Shown: positions 7,963 to 16,071 of the stretch, piece by piece
Layout of the letters: every line of letters starts with the position of its first letter
Position numbering within the stretch: position 1 is the first letter of the stretch
Source: Streptococcus anginosus
GTDB lineage: Bacteria; Bacillota; Bacilli; Lactobacillales; Streptococcaceae
Assembly (NCBI RefSeq): GCF_001697145.1
Contig: NZ_CP012719.1
Location: 1,646,501-1,710,500 of the forward strand
DNA: 64,000 nucleotides
Reading direction: 5' to 3'
Notes under the pieces: generated by a model
Seen by the model: only the letters and a program-made list of their open reading frames with translations
Told to the model about the DNA's origin: nothing
Database searches by the model: none
Position numbers and translations under genes: made by a program

Positions 7963-8697
7963 CTAGTAGTCTGTATCATACCAGTATCCGAAATCATGCA
8001 AGTAGGCTGTTTTTTCATAACACAATACATATTTGGATACGGCAAGAAACTCGGAAGCTTGGGGGGGAATAACCTCTTTTATCATTTGGGGAAGCAATTC
8101 TGTATATTTTACTTCAAAAACTAACTTCCCCGGTGATAAAACAGGTAAAGTTGGTAAGGTTTCATCAAATATATCATAGCTACCAATAGCAGCACGAACA
8201 TTTGAATCAAATGTTAAACGAACTGTCCCCGTATCATAAACCCAAGGTTCTCGCTCATAGTCTACTATGACACGAGGACGCATCATATTTGCCACACATT
8301 CAACATAAAATTCTCGACACAGCAAATAGGGACTATGAAGAAGAAAATCATAATTTCCATCAATAATTTTCTCTGTTTCTTCTCGTGTCAAAGGTGCAGC
8401 TTCCTTATAAATATACTGTCCAAATTTCTTTTTGCGCTCCAATTTGATACTTCGGTCACTAAAATTATAGATCCGAATACGGTATTTTTTACGCATCAAA
8501 ATTCCCGCTTCTTTTTCCTCATAAGCACTATTCCAATAATCATCGAAGTAAAGACTGCGAATGGTATAGCCACCATTTTGAGCATGTCTATCCAAAGATA
8601 GGATGGAGCCAAAGCGTTGCGTCAATAGTTCTTTTTCTTTCAGACCAATCAGGTATTTCCCTTCATGACGAAACTGTTCTTCTTTATTTATTTTCAT
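7963..8697 (-). CDS. Polyphosphate polymerase (VTC) domain protein
   Basis: The protein matches the bacterial VTC domain: EEQFRHEGKYLI, YTIRSLYFDD, RKKYRIRIYNF, IKLERKKKFG, RPRVIVDYEREPWV and KLVFEVKYTE supply the ring of basic residues and the glutamates that line the triphosphate tunnel in yeast Vtc4. Bacterial members are soluble and their product is not settled. Start at 8697 is preferred because AAAGG lies 9 bases ahead; a TTG at 8706 would add three residues. It overlaps the end of the cotH-like gene and is followed by the DUF4956 gene, the usual partner of this domain. Confidence 0.85.
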   Translation of the reverse strand: MKINKEEQFRHEGKYLIGLKEKELLTQRFGSILSLDRHAQNGGYTIRSLYFDDYWNSAYEEKEAGILMRKKYRIRIYNFSDRSIKLERKKKFGQYIYKEAAPLTREETEKIIDGNYDFLLHSPYLLCREFYVECVANMMRPRVIVDYEREPWVYDTGTVRLTFDSNVRAAIGSYDIFDETLPTLPVLSPGKLVFEVKYTELLPQMIKEVIPPQASEFLAVSKYVLCYEKTAYLHDFGYWYDTDY

Positions 8698-10459
8698 AAA
8701 CATCAACCTTTATCTTACCATCTTCCATCACATAAAAACTTAAAACGCCAAAAAGACTGGTAGTATCCACACGATATTGTTCAAAAGCAGCCTGAGATTT
8801 ACCATCAGAATTTGTAGCAATCACGCGCATAAAATATTGACCTTTTGGAAGATGTTTTGTAGTGACACTTATCTCTGTTAGACCTTTCTTGTCAAGGATC
8901 TTATCTTTAAAGTTAGGATCCTTAGCTAATTCTACATGATAAGTGATTTCTTTATTGTTAAAATCATATGATGACATCCACTTAAGAACCAGTTCCCCAT
9001 TCTTAACTCTTGGCTGGTCAATATAAAATGGTTGAGGAGACTGCAAACTATTTTTATAATCTTGATAATTTTTTTCAACTTCCTTTGGTAATTCATTTAA
9101 AATCTTGTCATATTGCTCCTCTTTTATAGGCATACGCTCCACATCTGGCATACGACTTAAATATGGTTTGACAATATTCGCATATTGCTTGCTCAAGTCA
9201 CCGATACTGTTAGGACTAAGTTGATTTCTATATAATTTATCAACCACTTTATCCAAACCCGTTCTAAATCTTTCAGATTTTAGCAATCGTTGAAAAAGGA
9301 GATTCCCCCAATAATTACTCACACCATAACGCCAAGAATTTTGTCCCAGCGCACCCGACCTACGAAGTTCTCTCTCGCCTTTCCGTAAAGAATCGTCCAA
9401 ATCCCAAGGTAAAATATACCAACGAGTTCCATTTTGTGGGCTATAAAGGAACATATTCCGATTTTGACTGTCAATGTTTCCCATTAAAATCTGAAAAGCT
9501 AACCAATATTGGATATTTTCGGCATCAAAATATTTTTCTAATATTTTATCGCCTGTCGTTGACTTATCATTCAATTTATCCAACATATCAATAAGCTTGG
9601 TATGATTATGATCCCCCTTAACTTCTAAGAGTTCTTCAAATTTTTTCTTATCGAACTTTGGGTCATTTTCCTTTCGAATAGCATCTGCCTTCCGATAAAA
9701 TTCAAAGTTGTTCAACTTATAAAGTTGACCAGCTCTATCTAATCCATGCGCTTCAAGAGCTGTTTTATTCAGTTGTTCAACTTGTGTATATAGTCCATAG
9801 TCCTCAAAATTCTTTGAACCTGAACCAGTTTCATCTTTTACATACAAATGGACAAATTGAGTGCGAAGTCCAACAATTTGCGGAATGCCCTCCATCAATT
9901 TAAAAGCTAACCTATTTCGAAAACGAAGAGATTCATAAGGATGCTTATTCAAATTGATCGTTCGCTGTCCTTCCCAAGTCCCTTTATTTTTTTTGATTTC
10001 TATCTTATAACTTTTCTGCTTTGAACGGCTGGAGCTTTGTCCTCGAATTTGAACGGTCGCATTTGGAACTTGCTCCTCAAATCCAAATTCACCCGCAACA
10101 GGACCTTTTTCATTTCCTACTTGTAAAAGCCCTGCAACCTGATAGCGTTTCACTCCCATTTTTTCATAATCATAAGCAGAATATTGATTGATTTCTCGCC
10201 AAGAGTGATCGGTGTTCTCCGCAGTATTTCCGCGTCTCACTGTCAAATACATAGTAATAACATCTGGGTCTTTTTGGGCATACAAAGATTCTTTATCTCG
10301 AAGATGACGATCGTTGATGTTTGCCACTTTTTCTTTTTTTACATGTTTTGTAGTTGGTTGCTTCGTTTTGTTTCCACCACTATCAGAAATAGCTAAAATA
10401 ATAAATGCAAGTGCCATGAATCCAAAAACCAGTAAAAATTTAGTCCATTTATTATCCAT
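8684..10459 (-). CDS. CotH-like kinase family protein, membrane anchored
   Basis: 591 residues: a transmembrane anchor (residues 8-25), a CotH domain (about 60-480) and a C-terminal fibronectin-III-like domain (about 490-580). CotH hallmarks are VQIRGQSSSRSKQKSYKIEI, NPYESLRFRNRLAFKL and, near residues 345-370, the metal-binding NIDSQNRNMFLY with WYILPWDLDDS. Spore-coat CotH of Bacillus phosphorylates coat proteins; most other bacterial CotH domains are uncharacterised. Here the domain faces outside. It overlaps pelG by 8 bases, which ties it to the exopolysaccharide unit. Possible roles are phosphorylation of a surface protein or of the glycan. The substrate is unknown. Confidence 0.85.
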   Translation of the reverse strand: MDNKWTKFLLVFGFMALAFIILAISDSGGNKTKQPTTKHVKKEKVANINDRHLRDKESLYAQKDPDVITMYLTVRRGNTAENTDHSWREINQYSAYDYEKMGVKRYQVAGLLQVGNEKGPVAGEFGFEEQVPNATVQIRGQSSSRSKQKSYKIEIKKNKGTWEGQRTINLNKHPYESLRFRNRLAFKLMEGIPQIVGLRTQFVHLYVKDETGSGSKNFEDYGLYTQVEQLNKTALEAHGLDRAGQLYKLNNFEFYRKADAIRKENDPKFDKKKFEELLEVKGDHNHTKLIDMLDKLNDKSTTGDKILEKYFDAENIQYWLAFQILMGNIDSQNRNMFLYSPQNGTRWYILPWDLDDSLRKGERELRRSGALGQNSWRYGVSNYWGNLLFQRLLKSERFRTGLDKVVDKLYRNQLSPNSIGDLSKQYANIVKPYLSRMPDVERMPIKEEQYDKILNELPKEVEKNYQDYKNSLQSPQPFYIDQPRVKNGELVLKWMSSYDFNNKEITYHVELAKDPNFKDKILDKKGLTEISVTTKHLPKGQYFMRVIATNSDGKSQAAFEQYRVDTTSLFGVLSFYVMEDGKIKVDVYENK

Positions 10460-11897
10460 CCTTCGACCTCGCTTTCAAAGTAGTGAATAACCTCGTAAAG
10501 AAGCCTTCCTCTTCACGATAAACGACTTCTTGACTTCCTAAGATACGATAGGGAAGATCTTTTGTATATTCGCTCAATCGCGTACTCGCCGTAAGATAAA
10601 GTACAAGAGCAGCTAATAAGAAGCCATATCCAATAAAAGATGTATCCATAAATTGGGTAAGGATACTAAAAATAACAGAGATTCCTGCAAACCATCTCGC
10701 ACATTTCTTTGCCCCTTCATAATCAACAAAATAAAGTAGCATCAATAGATTGACATTTCCTACAGCATAAAGCCCGTAACCTAAGCAAAGTGTTTGAAAA
10801 TAACCTTTCATCTGACTGTTAAAACCGAGCGGTAAAACTGTCAATAGAACAATTCCCACAAACATGGCTAATAAAGTAGCCAGAAGCTGTTTCCATGATA
10901 AATACTTTAATTCATTCCGAAGAACATTCATCATTTCAATTTCGCTCTGGTTGATTTTCTTAACGCTTCCCACTCCTTCATACATATGGTAATATTTCCT
11001 AAATTTAGGATAAAACTTCACCTCAACAGAGACCACAAAGTTTACAGTTGATACTAAAGTAACCAGATAAGCTAACATGGCAGGGACATCGTAAACCGGT
11101 GATGTATGAAACAATCCTCCGATTCCCTTGCCGAGTGGGCCAAACCAATTGATGACGATATGGGAAAAAAGTCCAATAAACATATAAATGCCTACTTTGA
11201 AAAGATCTAAATATCGATCAAACCAAATTAAGAATTCAAAATTGGCGGCATAATTTTTGGGGAAGTGCCTGTACAAAATACGAATCATTTGTACAAGAAT
11301 GAAGCCATAAGATATACAAACACTAAGGAGCAAACCATATGGAATAGCCGATGCCAGCGCCACTAAACCAACTCCAATAGTAATACCTACTGCTATAGCA
11401 AAAGTTTTTAGAATACTACGGTAATCTTTTACAGCTGTTAAGTAATTCACGGCATTCCAAATTAGGCATAGTTCACTAAACAAGACCAAATTTAAGATGA
11501 TTTCTAACAAAGGAATCCCTGAAATCAAGAGAAAAACTCCATAAGTCACAACTCCAAGACCTAGCATCACGACTCCAGAGGAAAAATAAGAAGATAGCAC
11601 TTTTTCAAACTTTTTCTCATAAAGCATATCTGCTACATAGCGAGTGACAATCATTGAAAAGAGGTTGGTAATTGCTAGAGAAGCTAATATAGAATACGAA
11701 ATCAAGCCCAGCAAATGATCGCGTTCACCATTCCCGAAGTGACCTAGAACACTTAGACCGACAACTGCTAAAATAAGCAAAATCCCAAGAAGCATCGGTC
11801 CGACATATACAACTCCTGCATAACCATAAGCTTTTTGTTTTGCAAGGAAGTTACCTTTATTATACACTTTTCGCAGCTCAAATCCCAACCCTGCCAT
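10452..11897 (-). CDS. pelG: PelG-like exopolysaccharide membrane protein
   Basis: 481 residues with about 12 transmembrane segments, starting MAGLGFELRKVYNKGNF, the typical PelG opening with GFELRK. Other blocks are YGYAGVVYVGPMLLGI, AISLSMIVTRYVADMLYEKK-like LFSMIVTRYVADMLYEKKFE and the C-terminal PYRILGSQEVVYREEEGFFT. PelG belongs to the multidrug/oligosaccharidyl-lipid/polysaccharide (MOP) flippase group and works with PelF and the PelD/PelE scaffold to make and move the Pel polymer across the membrane. The start overlaps the pelF stop (TAATG), so the two are translated together. Confidence 0.9.
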   Translation of the reverse strand: MAGLGFELRKVYNKGNFLAKQKAYGYAGVVYVGPMLLGILLILAVVGLSVLGHFGNGERDHLLGLISYSILASLAITNLFSMIVTRYVADMLYEKKFEKVLSSYFSSGVVMLGLGVVTYGVFLLISGIPLLEIILNLVLFSELCLIWNAVNYLTAVKDYRSILKTFAIAVGITIGVGLVALASAIPYGLLLSVCISYGFILVQMIRILYRHFPKNYAANFEFLIWFDRYLDLFKVGIYMFIGLFSHIVINWFGPLGKGIGGLFHTSPVYDVPAMLAYLVTLVSTVNFVVSVEVKFYPKFRKYYHMYEGVGSVKKINQSEIEMMNVLRNELKYLSWKQLLATLLAMFVGIVLLTVLPLGFNSQMKGYFQTLCLGYGLYAVGNVNLLMLLYFVDYEGAKKCARWFAGISVIFSILTQFMDTSFIGYGFLLAALVLYLTASTRLSEYTKDLPYRILGSQEVVYREEEGFFTRLFTTLKARSKDG

Positions 11898-13303
11898 TAT
11901 TTTACATACTCCTTATATAATTGTCTATATTGTTCAATCATTTGATGATACTGGTAAAATTGCTCACTTCTCTTTTTAGCAATCTGTCCCATTTTTAGAC
12001 GTTTTTCTTCTGAACTTGCCATAACAAGCATAGCATGAGCTAAACTCATTAAATCCGTTGGCGGCACGCAGTAACCAGCTACTCCCAGTCCATCATCCTC
12101 GCGCCCCTCTAATAATTCTTTGCAACAGCCGACATCTGTTGTAACACAAGGTTTTCCAGCAGCCATTGACTCCAAAATAGATAATGGTTGTCCTTCTGAT
12201 ATACTTGTTAGAATCATGAAATCCATCTTTTTTAAGTATTCCTTGACATCTACACGTCCTGTAAAAATCAGATTTTCTAATTTTAATTTACGAGCTAAAG
12301 TGTAGCATTCTTCTGCATAGGCTTCATCATCCACCCCACCCATGATATAAAGGCGAACATTTGACATCTGCGCTGATACTTCGTAAAAAGCATAAATCAT
12401 AGTTTTAATATCTTTAATTGGAGCCATTCTGACAGCAGCTCCAATATTAATCCAACTATCATCATCTTTTTCAAAAGGAATGTTAGAAAAGCTTTCATAA
12501 TCAATACCATTTGAAATAGCTCGGCATTTTTTCGCATCACAACCAAGAGCAATTTGTGTTTCACAAGCTTTTGAAAAAAGACTCGTAATACAATCTGCCT
12601 TAGAATAAATAGCATCTGATAACATATAAAAGAAATCAATCCATTGCTTACGCATAGAGGGCAAGATCCAATCTGCACGAATAATTTCTTCCTCACGTTC
12701 ACGTGTATAAATACCATGCTCCGTTAGAAGTAACGGCTTTCGCGTACGTGTGCTTGCTAATGTAGCTAGAATACCACCATACCCTGTAGAAATAGCATGA
12801 TACGCATCCGCAGAAGGAATACTGCTTGATAAGAGGTTCAACAGAGGAAAAAGCATGGAACGAATGGTATGAAAGACATCTGACATAGGCTGTGAAGCAT
12901 ATTTTTCTTCACATAGCTCTTGAATCATGGAAAAGAACTCTTCGCTCGCTAAAAAATTATCTCGCTGAATTTTTCCTTCTTGTAGCAGATCAAATATAAG
13001 AGACCAATCAGGTTTTGCACAAAAAACTAATTGTTTTAAAGCGTCATACTCTTCACGAGATAGTTCTTCAATTTTTTTCTCTATTATTTTTGAGCTACCT
13101 AAGCTATCCAGAAATACTTCATGAACTTCTACGACATTTTCAGGAAATTCATAGACAAATTTTCCCTTTTGTTCTTCATTGGCCCCAATAACCCAAATGA
13201 TAAATTCATGTTCTTTCATTTCTGTGATATATTGGTGCATCCAAGTGGATACACCACCATGTACATAAGGGTAAGAGCCCTCTAAAACCAAACAGATTCT
13301 CAT
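11897..13303 (-). CDS. pelF: PelF-like glycosyltransferase (GT4)
   Basis: 468 residues with two Rossmann-like domains of a GT-B enzyme. The N-terminal domain has LEGSYPYVHGGVSTWMHQYI, the PelF signature, and LLLTEHGIYTREREEEI; the C-terminal domain has IKDIKTMIYAF and SISEGQPLSILESMAAGKPC with the E-x7-E pair at about residues 370 and 378. PelF polymerises the Pel glycan from a UDP-sugar in the cytoplasm, next to PelG. The gene has a weak ribosome binding site and starts 20 bases after the PelA-like gene. Confidence 0.93.
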   Translation of the reverse strand: MRICLVLEGSYPYVHGGVSTWMHQYITEMKEHEFIIWVIGANEEQKGKFVYEFPENVVEVHEVFLDSLGSSKIIEKKIEELSREEYDALKQLVFCAKPDWSLIFDLLQEGKIQRDNFLASEEFFSMIQELCEEKYASQPMSDVFHTIRSMLFPLLNLLSSSIPSADAYHAISTGYGGILATLASTRTRKPLLLTEHGIYTREREEEIIRADWILPSMRKQWIDFFYMLSDAIYSKADCITSLFSKACETQIALGCDAKKCRAISNGIDYESFSNIPFEKDDDSWINIGAAVRMAPIKDIKTMIYAFYEVSAQMSNVRLYIMGGVDDEAYAEECYTLARKLKLENLIFTGRVDVKEYLKKMDFMILTSISEGQPLSILESMAAGKPCVTTDVGCCKELLEGREDDGLGVAGYCVPPTDLMSLAHAMLVMASSEEKRLKMGQIAKKRSEQFYQYHQMIEQYRQLYKEYVK

Positions 13304-13323
13304 TTTTATTTTCTTTTCTCTTT

Positions 13324-15156
13324 TTATTTCAATTCAATCGCTACTTTTGCAGACGTAGCATGCAATAAATAAAGATTACCAGTCAAATGCTCTAATTTCC
13401 CACCTGTCACTTTTCCTGGTTTTCCTTCATTCAACCGAAGCATTACGTAGGCATTATCATGGAAATTCCCAAGATTTAATTCCAAACCAGTATCAGTCTT
13501 CTGTTGCTGAACACTTAAAATACCATAGCGTTGAATGGCTCCCGCCATTTCAGAACCCGTCAAATCTCTAATATTAGGTGCCATTTTATCAACCCATGCA
13601 ATCTCATCACTAAAATCTTTATATAATTTTGCCCAGCCAAGTTTTGCACCTCGATCTTCGTCCATCACATCATCTGGATGGAGGAAATGGGTCATTACAT
13701 AATGCATATTCAGCTCTGAAAAAACAGTCAACTTAGAATAATTGTCCCATGATGCACCTGAAACAATCCGTGGTTGCTCAATCAGTCCATCATCAGCTAC
13801 CTCAAATTCTTGAGAATAGGTAAATCTTCCTGGGAAATAGTTACTGGCAATGCTTTTAATCTCTGGGAATTTCGCTCTCAACACTTCTCTTCCTTCTTTT
13901 GAAAGAACATTTGAAGGTGGAATATAGACAGACTTTTCGCCTTTTGGAAAGAGCTCCTTCGTAAATCGAATCAACTCACGAATAGAAGATTCCATTGCTT
14001 TTTTGTCTTTCCAAGTCTTGTATGTTGGAAATTCATCTCCATAATCAACATCCTTTGGAGAAAGTGGCTGGTGATTATAACCGTGGTAGCTAATCTCTCC
14101 GCCATTTGCTAAAAGAGATTTTCCAAAATACTTAAAGCGCTCTATATCTTTTTGTGCCGTTACATTTCCTGATGTATCATCTTCATAATTTTCAATGACA
14201 CCACCAGTATACTTGATACCGTACTTTTCAGATAACTTCAATAAATCCGGCCACCAAATATTCGTATAAAAATCAGAAATACTTGTATTGTAATCTCGCT
14301 TAATGTAGGTAGCATCTCCTGCTGGTACTGGTGAAGGGAAATCATCCAAATAGAACGTAGCACCATTAATTACTGGATAAGCTGTTGCTTCTGTCAACAA
14401 GCTATAAGAAGCCGCATAAATCCCACGAACTGCTCTTTCATAAATTCCAAAATTATCTACGACAAACTTCCCTTTGCCATACTTTTTCTCCCAAACGAGA
14501 GGAATACGCGCTTCATTATCTGTCCAAGCGTGAACTTTGGTGTCTGATGAAAGAGAGACCGTCCAAGCCGATTCAAATCCTCCATCAATTGGATAACTTT
14601 TCCCACCACCAATCATGAAGTCTTTATCAATATACATTTTGTTTACCACAGAATTCTCAGCACTGGAATTCGTTACTCCTAATTTTTGCTCAATGGATGC
14701 AGAAGCATTATCCTTAACTAGCGTAACACCAAAGAGAACATTTCCGCCTTGCTCAACCCAGTCAACCATTTCCTGCGTTTTTTCTCCCAGAGTTTCTAAA
14801 TCGCTTAAAAGTACGATAACTTTTTTATAATTTGAAAAACTAGGAAGAGAATCTTTTGAAATATCAACCAATTGATAGCCTTGCTTCATGTCTTTAAGAA
14901 TCTGCGAGAATTGTTCTTTCGCTCGTCTACTGGTATCATTGCTCTCATCATAAAGGACAAGATTTTCTTTTGCCAAGCTTTCAAAAACTGTTTTAGAAGT
15001 AGGAATATTCCCTTTTAGATAGGTATTTTTACTTGTAGCAACCGTATAACGCTCCCCACTTTTTTGAATCCATAAAAATGCGGCTAACAAAAGAAAAATA
15101 ACCACCACTATAATGGATTCTCTTGAATAAGCCAATGTTTTTTTCTTCTTTTTCAT
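13324..15156 (-). CDS. pelA: PelA-like polysaccharide deacetylase, membrane anchored
   Basis: About 610 residues: a transmembrane anchor (residues 12-30), a ThuA/amidotransferase-like region (LVLYDESNDT ... VIVLLSDLETLGEKTQEMVDWVEQGG) and a carbohydrate-esterase-4-like deacetylase half. GATFYLDDFPSPVPAGD near residue 270 carries the catalytic aspartates, and EISYHGYNHQPLSP near 360 the metal-binding histidines. It matches the DUF2194 form of PelA found in Gram-positive pel operons, which keeps the deacetylase but has no N-terminal hydrolase domain. Deacetylation makes the glycan cationic. ATG 15156 is chosen because AAAGG lies 9 bases before it; a TTG at 15165 is possible. Confidence 0.88.
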   Translation of the reverse strand: MKKKKKTLAYSRESIIVVVIFLLLAAFLWIQKSGERYTVATSKNTYLKGNIPTSKTVFESLAKENLVLYDESNDTSRRAKEQFSQILKDMKQGYQLVDISKDSLPSFSNYKKVIVLLSDLETLGEKTQEMVDWVEQGGNVLFGVTLVKDNASASIEQKLGVTNSSAENSVVNKMYIDKDFMIGGGKSYPIDGGFESAWTVSLSSDTKVHAWTDNEARIPLVWEKKYGKGKFVVDNFGIYERAVRGIYAASYSLLTEATAYPVINGATFYLDDFPSPVPAGDATYIKRDYNTSISDFYTNIWWPDLLKLSEKYGIKYTGGVIENYEDDTSGNVTAQKDIERFKYFGKSLLANGGEISYHGYNHQPLSPKDVDYGDEFPTYKTWKDKKAMESSIRELIRFTKELFPKGEKSVYIPPSNVLSKEGREVLRAKFPEIKSIASNYFPGRFTYSQEFEVADDGLIEQPRIVSGASWDNYSKLTVFSELNMHYVMTHFLHPDDVMDEDRGAKLGWAKLYKDFSDEIAWVDKMAPNIRDLTGSEMAGAIQRYGILSVQQQKTDTGLELNLGNFHDNAYVMLRLNEGKPGKVTGGKLEHLTGNLYLLHATSAKVAIELK

Positions 15157-15168
15157 TCCTTCCAACCT

Positions 15169-16068
15169 TTAAGACTGCCAAAAAGCTAATTGTTCTCGAT
15201 TCTCTTTTGAGATGTAAATTGAATCTTCCTTTATAGCCTTTACTAATTCTTTTATCCTTTCCCCTTGTTTTGTTTCATAATAATATTGCAGATATAACAT
15301 ATAAATGTCTTCTTGTTGTGTCCACTTTTGTGAAATCAAATCTAAATAATCTTTAACTCGATTATAATGTTTGAGCAACAATTCATTTTTAATGAAATTC
15401 AGATAATCCGACAACTCTTCTTTTTGTTGTATCTTTTTCTCCAAAAGATTTGAATAATCTGTTCTAAGTAGTGTTTCCAACCGTTTAGTGACAAGTCCCT
15501 TTTGCAAGTAACTTGCTAAGGTAGCACAATACTCTGTTAAAACTTGGAAATCATTAGGATTTTGACGATACTTTTTATTTAAATTTTGCAAACGAACATC
15601 GTACTGTCGTGACACCTCCGCAATCAAAGTTGTAGCGTAATGTACAACTTCTGTATCTTCATCTTTACGAGCCAAAAACAACAAATCAATAAAACGATTT
15701 GGAGTCCGACTAACCATTTCCATTAACATCCACCGTGCTGTCTCCTTATCTTGCAACAACAGCGCTTCTTCTAACGGAATGAGTTCTTCGACATCCTCAT
15801 ATGCATTTCCTAGTTCGTTCTTGTTTTCAATTCCACTTATCTCCGTCCAAACATCTACCTCTTTTGCCAGAAGAGACACATTTGATTTATCGTCATGTCT
15901 GGATAGATTTAAAAGCCAAAGCAAAAGATAACCTAGAAACGGTATTGCAATAGGAAAAACAATATAAAACAATGGTAGTTTGATTTTTTTATATTGGAGC
16001 AAATAGTAAGAATGAATACATAGAACCAAATCTAAAATCACACAAAAAATAGAAATAATGTATTCCAT
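15169..16068 (-). CDS. pelE: PelE-like TPR membrane protein
   Basis: 299 residues with two N-terminal transmembrane helices (about 1-25 and 32-52) and a long all-helical cytoplasmic region rich in tetratricopeptide-like pairs (FQVLTEYCATLASYLQKGL, EDIYMLYLQYYYETKQGER). Low sequence conservation is normal for PelE; position between PelD-like and PelA-like genes and the two-helix plus repeat layout support the call. PelE is thought to form the scaffold that recruits PelF. Three bases separate it from each neighbouring coding frame, so it is part of a tightly coupled message. Confidence 0.78.
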   Translation of the reverse strand: MEYIISIFCVILDLVLCIHSYYLLQYKKIKLPLFYIVFPIAIPFLGYLLLWLLNLSRHDDKSNVSLLAKEVDVWTEISGIENKNELGNAYEDVEELIPLEEALLLQDKETARWMLMEMVSRTPNRFIDLLFLARKDEDTEVVHYATTLIAEVSRQYDVRLQNLNKKYRQNPNDFQVLTEYCATLASYLQKGLVTKRLETLLRTDYSNLLEKKIQQKEELSDYLNFIKNELLLKHYNRVKDYLDLISQKWTQQEDIYMLYLQYYYETKQGERIKELVKAIKEDSIYISKENREQLAFWQS

Positions 16069-16071
16069 TTA

